A DNA stretch of 50,997 nt from Bacillus sp. AFS001701 (GTDB taxonomy: Bacteria > Bacillota > Bacilli > Bacillales > Bacillaceae_G): assembly GCF_002559405.1 (NCBI RefSeq), contig NZ_NTZO01000059.1, forward strand, positions 1-50,997, read 5' to 3'. The stretch's first letter is position 1, and each line of letters opens with the position of its first letter. The position numbers and the translations under genes were made by a program. This document shows positions 42,720 to 50,997 of the stretch, piece after piece. The notes beneath the pieces were generated by a model that ran no database searches, was not told where the DNA came from, and saw only the letters and a list, made by a program, of their open reading frames with translations.

Positions 42720-43928
42720 ATGGATGGGCTTATGGATAAAGAAATGAATCTAAAAATTAAACAAAAGTTTGTAAAAGATTATAAAAACGGGTATCCACTA
42801 ATTTCAAAAGAATCGATCGTGAATAGTAAAGATTTCATTAATGAAGGAACAATAATTAATCTAGTAGATGAACGTAATGGTTTTATTGGAAAGGGTTATT
42901 ACGGAAAGCAAAATAAAGGTTTAGGGTGGATTCTTAGCCTGAAGGAGCATGAAAAGATTGGTCCTAAGTTCTTTGAAGATAAAATTAAACAAGCAATCGA
43001 AGACCGAAAACATTTTTATAATAGCTCTGATACGACAGCGTTTAGAGTATTTAATGGAGAAGGCGATGGGATCGGTGGATTAACAATCGATTTTTTTGAT
43101 GGATTTTATTTGATTAGTTGGTATAGCGAAGGAATCTATCAATTCAAAGATTGGGTTATTCAAGCAATAAAGAATATTGTCGAATTCAAAGGGATTTATC
43201 AGAAAAAGCGCTTTGATACAAAAGGTCAGTACATTGAAGACGATGACTTTGTGATGGGGGAAAGAGGTCAATTTCCTATTATCGTAAAGGAAAATGGAGT
43301 TAATTTCGCAATTTATTTAAATGATGGCGCAATGGTAGGCGTATTTTTGGATCAGCGTGAAGTTAGAAAACTAATTCGAGATAAATATGCTTACGAAAAA
43401 ACAGTTTTAAATACCTTCTCCTATACAGGGGCATTCTCAGTCTTTGCAGCAGCTGGAGGGGCAAGTAAGACTACTAGTGTTGACTTAGCAAATAGGAGTT
43501 TAGAAAAAACAAAAGAACAATTTAAAATTAATGGAATCGATCCTGCTACCGAGAGTATAGTCGTTGAGGATGTATTTCATTACTTTAAATATGCAGTTAA
43601 AAAGAACCTTTCATTTGATATGGTTATTTTAGATCCACCAAGCTTTGCAAGATCTAAAAAACATACTTTTAGTGCCGAAAAGGATTATAAGAACCTGCTG
43701 AAAGAAGCGATTACGATTACAGAAAATGATGGTGTAATTGTTGCTTCAACGAACTGTAGTACTTTTGGAATGAATAAATTTAAAGGGTTTATTGACACAG
43801 CGTTTAAAGAATTAGGCGGGCAATATAAATTAATGGAGGAATTCAGCCTACCTAATGATTTTAAAACAACTAAACAGTTTAAAGAAGGTAACTATTTAAA
43901 GGTCGTATTTATTCGTAAAATTAAGTAA
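42720..43928 (+). CDS. RlmI/YwbD-like rRNA cytosine-C5 methyltransferase
   Basis: SAM-dependent methyltransferase, 402 aa. An N-terminal PUA-like domain (about 10-85) binds RNA. The Rossmann-fold domain shows the SAM loop LNTFSYTGAFSVFAAAGGA (about 223-241), SVDLANRSLEK, and the catalytic-type motif ILDPPSFARSKK (about 303-314). An E. coli RlmI-like role, modifying 23S rRNA cytosine, is the closest known function. The start is uncertain: ATG codons at 42720, 42732 and 42744 are all close together and none has a strong ribosome binding site. It stands alone. Confidence 0.85.
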   Translation: MDGLMDKEMNLKIKQKFVKDYKNGYPLISKESIVNSKDFINEGTIINLVDERNGFIGKGYYGKQNKGLGWILSLKEHEKIGPKFFEDKIKQAIEDRKHFYNSSDTTAFRVFNGEGDGIGGLTIDFFDGFYLISWYSEGIYQFKDWVIQAIKNIVEFKGIYQKKRFDTKGQYIEDDDFVMGERGQFPIIVKENGVNFAIYLNDGAMVGVFLDQREVRKLIRDKYAYEKTVLNTFSYTGAFSVFAAAGGASKTTSVDLANRSLEKTKEQFKINGIDPATESIVVEDVFHYFKYAVKKNLSFDMVILDPPSFARSKKHTFSAEKDYKNLLKEAITITENDGVIVASTNCSTFGMNKFKGFIDTAFKELGGQYKLMEEFSLPNDFKTTKQFKEGNYLKVVFIRKIK

Positions 43929-43934
43929 AAAAAT

Positions 43935-43965
43935 GGACTGACAGAAAGATGTCAGTCCTACTTTT
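43935..43965. terminator. Shared terminator of the methyltransferase and pepT
   Basis: GGACTGACA (43935-43943) pairs with TGTCAGTCC (43950-43958), with A-runs before and T-runs after, so it can work in both directions. Confidence 0.82.
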
Positions 43966-45207
43966 TTACTTTGAAGTCTCTTTTTGTTCATATAATTTGA
44001 TTACTTCAATCATAACATTCGTTGCTTTAACCATATTGTCAATTGAGATGTATTCAAATTTACCGTGGTAGTTTTCTCCGCCTGTAAAAATATTTGGAGT
44101 AGGTAGTCCCATATATGAAAGCTGTGAGCCATCTGTACCCCCACGAATTGGTTCTACAATTGGTGTAATTTCTAGGTTTGTCATTGCCTCGTGAGCAATA
44201 TCAACAACCTCTTTAACAGGTAAGATTTTCTCACCCATATTATAGTACTGGTCTTTTAACTCTAAAATAATACTGTTTTCACCATGTTTTTCTTTTATTT
44301 GATTCACAATATTCGACAATGTCTCTTTTCGATTAGCAAATTTTGTTTTATCATGATCTCTAATAATGTAATGCATTTTTGTTAACTCTACATCACCTTC
44401 AATTGATACTAGATGATAAAAGCCTTCGTAACCTTCAGTTGATTCTGGCGCTTCTTCTACAGGTAATAAATTATTTATTTCCATGGCAATTTTCATAGAA
44501 TTTATCATTTTACCTTTAGCAGTACCTGGGTGCACATTTTTACCTTTTACTGTAATCATTGCACCTGCAGCATTAAAGCTCTCGTATTGAAGCTCTCCTA
44601 GTGGACCACCGTCCATTGTGTAAGCATATTTAGCATCAAATGCTTTTACATCAAATTTATGTGGGCCTCTACCGATCTCTTCATCTGGTGTAAATGCGAC
44701 TCTTATTTTGCCGTGTTTGATTTCAGGATGTTGAACTAAATACTCCATCGCAGTCATAATTTCAGCAATACCAGCCTTATTATCTGCACCAAGTAATGTT
44801 GTTCCATCAGTTGTCATTAATGTATGACCTACATATTTACTTAACTCTGGTGAATGACTTGGAGATAATACAACATTTAAACTTTCATTTAAAACGATGT
44901 CGTTTCCATCATAGTTTTCAACTAGCTGAGGGTTAACGTTTTTTCCTGTAAAGTCTGTCGCTGTGTCTAAATGTGCTAAAAATCCAATTGTCGGAATATC
45001 TTTGTCGGAATTTGCCGGAAGTGTAGCCATTACATAACCATTGTCATCCATTGTTACGTCAACTAATCCAATTTTGTTTAACTCTTCCACTAGCATGCGG
45101 CCCAAAATTAATTGGCCAGGTGTAGAAGGGCATGTTTCACTACTTGCATTTGATTGTGTATCAACTTTTGCATAACTAATTAAACGATTAATTAATTCAT
45201 TTTTCAT
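43966..45207 (-). CDS. pepT: Peptidase T (aminotripeptidase)
   Basis: Zinc exopeptidase that removes the N-terminal residue of tripeptides. The 413-aa M20B protein has the zinc ligands in [10 protein letters not shown] (His and Asp), [12 protein letters not shown] and [10 protein letters not shown] (Glu-Glu pair), the [12 protein letters not shown] segment, and the C-terminal [13 protein letters not shown] and [13 protein letters not shown] at 45207 follows AAGGAG; codons upstream are untranslated leader. Transcribed alone, convergent with the methyltransferase. Confidence 0.96.
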   Translation of the reverse strand: MKNELINRLISYAKVDTQSNASSETCPSTPGQLILGRMLVEELNKIGLVDVTMDDNGYVMATLPANSDKDIPTIGFLAHLDTATDFTGKNVNPQLVENYDGNDIVLNESLNVVLSPSHSPELSKYVGHTLMTTDGTTLLGADNKAGIAEIMTAMEYLVQHPEIKHGKIRVAFTPDEEIGRGPHKFDVKAFDAKYAYTMDGGPLGELQYESFNAAGAMITVKGKNVHPGTAKGKMINSMKIAMEINNLLPVEEAPESTEGYEGFYHLVSIEGDVELTKMHYIIRDHDKTKFANRKETLSNIVNQIKEKHGENSIILELKDQYYNMGEKILPVKEVVDIAHEAMTNLEITPIVEPIRGGTDGSQLSYMGLPTPNIFTGGENYHGKFEYISIDNMVKATNVMIEVIKLYEQKETSK

Positions 45208-45324
45208 ATGAAAATCTCCTTTTTTACATTTCATAATCCGTATGTAATGCGCTTTCATTTTTTGTTTTTAATGAAGAGAGGCTATATTTACATTGTAGTT
45301 CTTTCTTTATTTGAAAGTAAAATA

Positions 45325-45960
45325 TTACGCAACTCTATTTCTATTTAAAATGCTTTTAGCGATTAAAAACTGTGCGGAGTAGTAGGTGATCATGATTAAT
45401 TCGTGACCAAATTTAACGCTTTCTACAAATAGGTCCCACGATAAGATCGAATCTGAAATGATAAATAATAGGCTCCCCAAAATTGCCCATTTGTTTCCAG
45501 TCATTATGGCAGTAAACACCATCATTGAAATTGCTACTGAATAGGCTATTACCGGAATAACTAAATTTTCCTGACCACTTTCGTTTAAAGAGCTTACTAA
45601 ATTAGAGCATAGAAAATACGCATAAACTGCAATTGGAATAATCGATAGTACGCGATAAATTGAAAATTTCCATCCTGATATAAAACCGGTAGCGTAAAAC
45701 AAATGCCCAATTAGAAAAGCACTTAAACCGATAACAAACCATATTAACGTTCCGTCACCAATCATACAAAAAATAAGACCTAAAAGTATAAGAGCGCGAT
45801 ATTTAGTTGATTGATAAGGGATTTGTGAAAAGGCATAAGTGATAATCAACACCATTGGAATTAGCTTAAATAATATTTTTATGCTTACAGGCTCTGAAGG
45901 AATAAAAAAGATATAGAGAATACCAAAAAACAAAATAAGTATAGGTAGATACCTCTTCAA
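45325..45960 (-). CDS. YhhN/TMEM86 family membrane protein
   Basis: A 211-aa protein with about seven to eight membrane helices. Family signatures are LIFCMIGDGTLIW (about 66-78), IGHLFYATGF and SLLFIISDSILSWDLF with the conserved Ser-Asp pair, and MITYYSAQFLIA near the end. Mammalian TMEM86 and some bacterial homologues hydrolyse lysoplasmalogens; whether a Bacillus membrane contains such lipids is doubtful, so the physiological substrate is open. TTG start at 45960 behind GAAAGGGG. Confidence 0.82.
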   Translation of the reverse strand: MKRYLPILILFFGILYIFFIPSEPVSIKILFKLIPMVLIITYAFSQIPYQSTKYRALILLGLIFCMIGDGTLIWFVIGLSAFLIGHLFYATGFISGWKFSIYRVLSIIPIAVYAYFLCSNLVSSLNESGQENLVIPVIAYSVAISMMVFTAIMTGNKWAILGSLLFIISDSILSWDLFVESVKFGHELIMITYYSAQFLIAKSILNRNRVA

Positions 45961-46065
45961 AATAAAATTACCCCTTTCTAACTATTTCCTTTTTACTAAA
46001 TATTATCAGTGAAAAGTGAAAAGAATGCTTTTAGAAAAACGAAAGAACAATCTATTAAACTATAA

Positions 46066-46096
46066 AAAAAGCAAACCGAGAAGGTTTGCTTTTTAC
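46066..46096 (-). terminator. Terminator of the L,D-transpeptidase gene
   Basis: AAAAAGCAAACC (46066-46077) pairs with GGTTTGCTTTTT (46083-46094). The stem starts inside the stop codon of the gene. Confidence 0.85.
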
Positions 46097-47676
46097 GCGA
46101 TCGCTATTCCATATGAGTGAGCAATCTGCCCATTAGTACTAGAAGATTTTGCAATTATAACTGTCGTTCCAACATTTATTTGATCGAATAACCATTCAAT
46201 CTCACTGTTATGCATTCGAATACAGCCGTGACTAACTGATTTACCAATTGAGCTCTCATTAGCATTTCCGTGTATTCCATATGAGTTTCCAGGGGAACTA
46301 CCCATACTTAAGCCCATCCATCTTTTACCTAGTGGATTATTTGGAGCTCCGCCAGGAATATTTTCCTTATACCAAGGTCTATTTTTAATTTTGTTTAAGA
46401 TTTTAAACTTTCCAGTAGGGGTAGGAGAGGAGGCTTTTCCTGTTGCTACACTAAATGTTTTTACTAGTTTTCCCTTGTTGTAATATGAAAGTTTATTTGT
46501 TTTTGTATTAACAATAATTAGCTGCCCATTCGAAAGAGGTTGGGAGCTCTTTGCCTCAGTAAATGAAGGCTTACTTTGGTTTCCAGCAGTGTCAATTGAC
46601 TGTACTTTTATAGGAGTAAATACTTTTAATTTACTGACCTTAAAACTATAACTACCATTCTTTGTTGCAGCCGTTTTAGCTGTATATTTACCGTTTAGAT
46701 ACAGTTTAACAGAAGCATTTGGTTCGGTTTTTCCACTAATGATAGTGGCATTTTCTTTAACTGTTTGGATTGTAGGTGCAGCAGGTGCAGTACGATCTAA
46801 CACACGAATTGAAACAGGTTTACTTTGATTTTTACTCTTATCAACTGCAACGACTTGAAGTACTGTGTTTGCCTTTTGCTTCGCCATTTTAATAGTAAAC
46901 TTACCTGCCGAGTTAACTTTACCTTTTGCTAATACTTTCTTATTTAAGTAAATGAGAACATCAGCGTTCGGTTCCGATTTACCTGATATGCTTTGTGATT
47001 GATCTGATATTGAAGGTATGGAAGTGATAGAAGGTGCGATTACATCTGAAACATATGATGTAGCAGTTTTACTTTTTAATCCAATTGAAACACCAACTGC
47101 ATTTATTTTAGTAAATTCTTTTAGAGGTTTAGTATTGAATTTAAAATTGCCTTTTGTATCCGTTTGTACAGTGCTTACAAGTTTATTATTGTTGAATAGT
47201 TGAAGGCTACTGTTTGCTAAAAAGGTTCCTGTAATGGATGTAGATTTATTTGTAATTGGGTTAATTTTTGGAGTTGGTAAATCTTTAATCATAAATTTAA
47301 TAGTCTGGTCTGAAACGGCTAGAGTTTGGTCATCTAGTGTAACTGAACTTAGTTGATAAGTACCTTTTATAAAAGAAGCTGTAACACCTATTTTTCCAGC
47401 ATAGTAAAGATCAGAAGACGATGGGTTTTTTAGTAATACTTCCGTTAAATTAGTCCCGTTTTTAAATGTGAGAGTTACATTGTTGAAATGTTCTTTAGTC
47501 GTTAATCCAACTTCAATAGATTGTCCAAATGTGGCTTCAGTAGTGTTTAAATTTAGATTATCTATATAATTTGATAACTCATCATCACTAAAACTTTGCG
47601 AAAAAGAAGTCGCGTTGGCTGTGGGTAATAGGAATAAAAATACCCCTAAAATTACAGATACAATCTTATTAATCAT
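46093..47676 (-). CDS. Secreted L,D-transpeptidase with Ig-like repeats
   Basis: Probably cross-links or modifies peptidoglycan outside the membrane. A signal peptide (about 1-23, ending ANA) is followed by an N-terminal region and three related Ig-like repeats (about 140-215, 217-292, 293-375), each with a SGKTEPNASVKLYLNGK-like core. The YkuD domain fills the end (about 385-510): VATGKASSPTPTGKFKI, PLGKRWMGLS, and the active site HGNANESSIGKSVSHGCIRM with Cys-485. A short tail of about 20 residues ends the protein. ATG at 47676 follows GGAGAG. Most YkuD proteins use LysM domains for wall binding; Ig-like repeats here presumably serve as spacer or anchor. Confidence 0.92.
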   Translation of the reverse strand: MINKIVSVILGVFLFLLPTANATSFSQSFSDDELSNYIDNLNLNTTEATFGQSIEVGLTTKEHFNNVTLTFKNGTNLTEVLLKNPSSSDLYYAGKIGVTASFIKGTYQLSSVTLDDQTLAVSDQTIKFMIKDLPTPKINPITNKSTSITGTFLANSSLQLFNNNKLVSTVQTDTKGNFKFNTKPLKEFTKINAVGVSIGLKSKTATSYVSDVIAPSITSIPSISDQSQSISGKSEPNADVLIYLNKKVLAKGKVNSAGKFTIKMAKQKANTVLQVVAVDKSKNQSKPVSIRVLDRTAPAAPTIQTVKENATIISGKTEPNASVKLYLNGKYTAKTAATKNGSYSFKVSKLKVFTPIKVQSIDTAGNQSKPSFTEAKSSQPLSNGQLIIVNTKTNKLSYYNKGKLVKTFSVATGKASSPTPTGKFKILNKIKNRPWYKENIPGGAPNNPLGKRWMGLSMGSSPGNSYGIHGNANESSIGKSVSHGCIRMHNSEIEWLFDQINVGTTVIIAKSSSTNGQIAHSYGIAIA

Positions 47677-48022
47677 TGTCTCTCTCCTTATATATGGAAT
47701 TAATTACTAAATTTGCCATATAGAGAGTGAATTCCTTTGTTTTCTTAGTAAAATAAAACGTCAATTTTCAGCAAAAAAAGAACATTTGTTGAAAAAACAG
47801 GAAGAACAGGGAATATAGTAAAATTAGGTAGAATAAAAGAGAAAATAGAAATTTTGTAGAATTAATGTATTTTTTAAAATGTTATATTCATATAACTTGT
47901 TCTCGATCTCTAATCCTGTAATTTAAGTTTTCCTTGATTATATTCCGTTCACTTCCCTTTCCCCTGTTCTTAGTGTTAAAGTTAGTAAATAAGAAAATTG
48001 TAAATAAACTAAGGAGTATGAT
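47677..48022. promoter_or_regulatory. Divergent intergenic region with a perfect dyad
   Basis: The 346-bp region between the L,D-transpeptidase and topB genes is very A-T rich. The one clear structure is GTTATAT-TC-ATATAAC at 47881-47896, a possible operator. No riboswitch, small gene or confident promoter was recognised. Confidence 0.3.
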
Positions 48023-50203
48023 ATGAGCAAAACAGTAGTATTAGCGGAAAAGCCTTCAGTTGCTAGAGATATAGCTAAAGTGCTAGGGTGCAATCAAAAA
48101 GGTAATGGTTTTTTAGAAGGTAAAAAGTATATTGTGACCTGGGCATTAGGGCATCTTGTAACTTTGGCTGATCCTGAAGGATATGATAATAAATATAAGT
48201 CATGGAATTTAGAAGATTTACCAATGATTCCAGATAAATTAAAGCTTGTTGTTATTAAAAAGACAGGCAAGCAGTTCCAAGCTGTAAAAACTCAATTATT
48301 AAGAAAAGATGTTTCAGATATCGTTATTGCAACGGATGCAGGGCGAGAAGGTGAGCTTGTTGCAAGATGGATACTTCAATTGGCAAAGGTTAATAAACCA
48401 ATTAAAAGACTGTGGATTTCTTCTGCAACAGATCAGGCAGTAAAAAAGGGTTTTGAAAATTTACGTAATGGTAAGGAATATGAAAATTTATATCTTTCTG
48501 CTGTAGCAAGAGCTGAGGCAGATTGGATCGTGGGGATTAATGCAACAAGAGCACTTACTTGTAAGCATAATGCTCAACTTTCATGTGGTAGGGTTCAAAC
48601 TCCGACACTTTCGATGATTCTAGAGCGTGAAAAGGAAATAAAAGAATTTAAGCAACAAACTTATTACGGTTTACAAGTATTAGCAAATAATGTAACCTTT
48701 ACGTGGCAAAATCGTAAGTCGAATGACCAAAAAATTAAAACGTCCGATGAATTACAAAAAATTATTGGAGCGATAAAAGGAAAACAGCTAAAGATTAAGG
48801 AAGTTTCGACTGCTGAAAAAAAATCTTTTGCTCCGCAACTTTATGATTTAACTGAGCTCCAAAGAGAGGCGAATAAACGATTTAACTTTTCACCTAAAGA
48901 AACCTTATCCATCATGCAAAAGCTATATGAGCACCATAAAGTTGTTACGTATCCGCGAACTGATTCTAGATACTTATCATCAGATTTAGTTGATACATTA
49001 AAGGAACGTTTATTAGCATGTAACATCAAACCTTATGGAAAAATCATTATGAAGTTAACGAATCAACCGATTAAAGTAAATAAATCATTTGTAGATGATA
49101 ATAAGGTTTCAGATCACCATGCGATTATACCAACAGAGCAGGCACCTATAATAAGTGAACTTTCTTCAAAAGAATTTAAAATATATGATTTAATCGTAAG
49201 AAGATTTTTAGCAGTTTTACTACCTCCGTATGTATATGAACAAGAAAAAGTTATCGCAGAAATTGAGAATGAGATGTTTGTTGCGAAAGGTAAAAGGGTC
49301 ATATCACTGGGATGGAAAGAAGTCTTTAAAGACGAAGACGATCTTGATAGTACAGAGGATCAACGATTACCAGTTATTAATGAGAATGAGCGTATTGAAG
49401 TAGCTAAAGTTATTGAAACTAAAGGGCATACGAAACCACCAGCATACTTTAATGAAGCCACACTTTTAAGTGCGATGGAAAATCCAGTCCATTTTATGTC
49501 TGGTAATAGTAATGATTTGAAGAAGACAATAGGCGAAACAGGTGGATTGGGAACAGTTGCAACAAGAGCGGATATTATTGAAAAACTTTTCAGTAGCTTT
49601 TTAATAGAAAAAAAGGGAAAAGATATTTTCATCACAAATAAAGGCAAGCAATTATTAAACCTTGTTCCAGAAGCCTTGAAGTCACCTGCCTTAACAGCCG
49701 AGTGGGAGCAGAAGCTTCAAGCCATCTCCAAAGGTAAATTAGCTAAATCAAAATTTATGAGTGAAATGATTAGTTTTTCTTCAGATGCTGTGAAAGAAAT
49801 AAAACAAACTGAACAAAAATTTAAGCATGATAACATGACTAGCACTAAATGTCCCGACTGCGGAAAGCTTATGTTAGAAGTAAATGGTAAACGTGGAAAA
49901 ATGTTAGTTTGTCAGGACAGGGAATGTGGTCATCGTAAAACAATTTCACAGTCAACTAACACGAGATGTCCTAACTGTTTCAAACGTTTAGAGCTAAGAG
50001 GCGAAGGAGAAGGTCAAATTTTTGTATGTGCATGTGGGCATAGAGAAAAACTTTCTACTTTTAAAGATCGACGTTCGAAAGAAAAAAATAGTAAAGTTTC
50101 TAAACGAGATGTTCAAAAATATTTAAAGCAACAGAACAAACAAGAGGATGAACCATTTAATAACCCATTTGCAGAAGCCTTAGCTAAGTTGAAAAAACAA
50201 TAA
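48023..50203 (+). CDS. topB: DNA topoisomerase III
   Basis: Type IA topoisomerase that passes single strands and resolves linked DNA. The 726-aa protein has the TOPRIM start VVLAEKPSVARDIAKVLG and acidic motif ATDAGREGEL (about 103-112), NATRALTCKH, SCGRVQTPTLSMIL, and the active-site tyrosine Tyr-310 in VTYPRTDSRYL, the same position as in B. subtilis TopB. The C-terminus (about 605-690) carries zinc-ribbon-like pairs KCPDCGKLM, CQDRECGHRK, RCPNCFKRLEL and CACGHREK. AAGGAG lies before the ATG. Stands alone with its own terminator. Confidence 0.96.
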   Translation: MSKTVVLAEKPSVARDIAKVLGCNQKGNGFLEGKKYIVTWALGHLVTLADPEGYDNKYKSWNLEDLPMIPDKLKLVVIKKTGKQFQAVKTQLLRKDVSDIVIATDAGREGELVARWILQLAKVNKPIKRLWISSATDQAVKKGFENLRNGKEYENLYLSAVARAEADWIVGINATRALTCKHNAQLSCGRVQTPTLSMILEREKEIKEFKQQTYYGLQVLANNVTFTWQNRKSNDQKIKTSDELQKIIGAIKGKQLKIKEVSTAEKKSFAPQLYDLTELQREANKRFNFSPKETLSIMQKLYEHHKVVTYPRTDSRYLSSDLVDTLKERLLACNIKPYGKIIMKLTNQPIKVNKSFVDDNKVSDHHAIIPTEQAPIISELSSKEFKIYDLIVRRFLAVLLPPYVYEQEKVIAEIENEMFVAKGKRVISLGWKEVFKDEDDLDSTEDQRLPVINENERIEVAKVIETKGHTKPPAYFNEATLLSAMENPVHFMSGNSNDLKKTIGETGGLGTVATRADIIEKLFSSFLIEKKGKDIFITNKGKQLLNLVPEALKSPALTAEWEQKLQAISKGKLAKSKFMSEMISFSSDAVKEIKQTEQKFKHDNMTSTKCPDCGKLMLEVNGKRGKMLVCQDRECGHRKTISQSTNTRCPNCFKRLELRGEGEGQIFVCACGHREKLSTFKDRRSKEKNSKVSKRDVQKYLKQQNKQEDEPFNNPFAEALAKLKKQ

Positions 50204-50224
50204 AGGCAGACACTCTGTACTTCT

Positions 50225-50263
50225 AACCAGTCATATGAGTTTACTCTATGACTGGTTTTTTTC
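50225..50263 (+). terminator. Terminator of topB
   Basis: AACCAGTCATA (50225-50235) pairs with TATGACTGGTT (50247-50257), then more T. The 3' arm overlaps the last codons of the convergent gene. Confidence 0.88.
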
Positions 50264-50738
50264 GTTCAATTGCATATTCATCCACGACTTCACTATAATG
50301 ATCGTCAAAATAAGTATCTAGTTCCTTTTTTATCTTTTTTGATAGGACTGGACTTTTACCTGAAGTTGAGACTGATACAATAAGGTCTCCTCTACGAACC
50401 ACTGCCGGTGTATGGAAATCACTATTATTTTGATCACTTACATCATTAAACCATTGGAAATCTGATGTACAATCTTTGACGAATTTATTTATATTTTTAT
50501 CGTCTGTAGCAGCAATAACAATGTGAGCTCCAGTTAGATCAGCCTTTTCAAAATACTTTTTTATCCATTTTATTGTAGGTAACTGTTTAAATTCAACACA
50601 TAGTTGAGGGCTAATAATCGTAATTTGTGCACCACTTTTTATAAATGCTTTTGCTTTTCGAAAAGCGATTTTTCCTCCACCGATGATTGTAATCTTTTTG
50701 TTTTGAAGTGAGAAAACTAATGGAATCATTTCAGTCAT
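50241..50738 (-). CDS. Precorrin-2 dehydrogenase (SirC/YlnF type)
   Basis: NAD-dependent oxidation of precorrin-2 to sirohydrochlorin, the second step to siroheme. The 165-aa protein has the Rossmann loop IIGGGKIAFRKAKAFIKSGA (about 19-38), VIAATDDKNIN and NDVSDQNNSDFHTPAVVRR, followed by the SVSTSGKSP motif. At this length it is the stand-alone Bacillus-type enzyme, without the methyltransferase half of CysG. ATG at 50738 follows AGGAGCGA. The other siroheme genes are not in the window, so the gene is separate from them or they lie beyond the edge. The final 259 bases (50739-50997) show nothing I can annotate. Confidence 0.88.
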   Translation of the reverse strand: MTEMIPLVFSLQNKKITIIGGGKIAFRKAKAFIKSGAQITIISPQLCVEFKQLPTIKWIKKYFEKADLTGAHIVIAATDDKNINKFVKDCTSDFQWFNDVSDQNNSDFHTPAVVRRGDLIVSVSTSGKSPVLSKKIKKELDTYFDDHYSEVVDEYAIERKKPVIE

Positions 50739-50997
50739 CTAATCGCTCCTATCTATAAATTGTTTATGGACAAATATTTATGCATCTTCATTTTATCATA
50801 TGTATTGCCACTTTTTAGAACTAGCTAATTAATGATTCATTAGAGGTTTTTCATGTCTTTTATTGTAAAAATGATACAGTTTTGTTAATAATTCAATAAA
50901 AGTTCATCTTTTCTTTCGCATAAAAGTATTTTTTCTGTTAGGATAATTAGTATTATTTTTTCTGAAAAGATAATGATAAGACTGGAATCTAAATTAA

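Noticed and set aside
46096-46103. GCGATCGC octamer (also at about 18395)
   Set aside because: Two copies in 51 kb, both inside coding sequence, so no sign of a functional repeat.
47780-47791. LexA-like box GAACATTTGTTG upstream of topB and the L,D-transpeptidase
   Set aside because: It misses the final C of GAAC-N4-GTTC and the flanking C/G, and lies more than 200 bp from topB. Chance is the simpler explanation.

Overview
The window is AT-rich DNA from a low-GC Gram-positive, almost certainly a member of the Bacillaceae. The evidence is the AGGAGG-type ribosome binding sites, the TTG and GTG starts, the Bacillus-type operon orders (treP-treA-treR, bceRS-bceAB, queC-queD-queE-queF), a catabolite repression (cre) box, a preQ1-I riboswitch and YesM/YesN-type two-component regulation. 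Genus and species cannot be settled from the sequence alone. No rRNA, tRNA, CRISPR array or intact insertion sequence was seen.

Layout. 1-1.8 kb: an acyl-CoA synthetase. 2.0-15.2 kb: a xylose and xylo-oligosaccharide utilisation cluster on the + strand. It holds a YesM/YesN two-component system, a CUT1 sugar ABC importer (lipoprotein and two permeases, no ATPase), a YesL-like DUF624 protein, an aldose 1-epimerase, xylA, xylB, an aldo/keto reductase and a GH43 beta-xylosidase. 15.2-17.9 kb: a DHA2-type efflux pump divergent from a TetR regulator. 18.1-20.4 kb: cstA with a YbdD-like partner. 20.4-21.1 kb: a YdeI/OmdA-type protein. 21.2-25.7 kb: a Bce-type peptide sensing and resistance module (ABC permease, ATPase, kinase, regulator). 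25.8-28.4 kb: the queuosine precursor operon queCDEF behind a preQ1-I riboswitch. 28.5-30.2 kb: a PgaC/PgaD-like exopolysaccharide synthase pair.

30.2-32.5 kb is the most unusual part. About 250 bp packed with 10-bp near-palindromes (TTGTAYACAA type) precede an actin-like ATPase of the ParM/StbA family and a 200-aa protein with two ribbon-helix-helix-like segments. Together they look like a complete ParMRC (type II) DNA segregation locus embedded among ordinary chromosomal genes, with no replication gene beside it.

32.5-35.2 kb: a CBS-domain protein, an EamA transporter and trimeric-type purine nucleoside phosphorylase. Between the last two lies a 129-bp palindromic intergenic element, bracketed by two copies of one terminator-like hairpin; a shrunken relative sits at 33.05 kb. 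35.5-41.2 kb: a ROK regulator, then the trehalose operon with two operator palindromes built around its promoter. 41.4-43.9 kb: an isolated left-handed beta-helix acyltransferase and an RlmI-type methyltransferase. 44.0-50.7 kb: peptidase T, a YhhN family membrane protein, an L,D-transpeptidase with Ig-like repeats, DNA topoisomerase III (topB) and a siroheme-pathway precorrin-2 dehydrogenase.

Functionally most of the window is carbon uptake (xylosides, trehalose, probably pyruvate) and cell-envelope defence. The ParMRC-like locus is the one block that does not fit ordinary housekeeping or metabolism.
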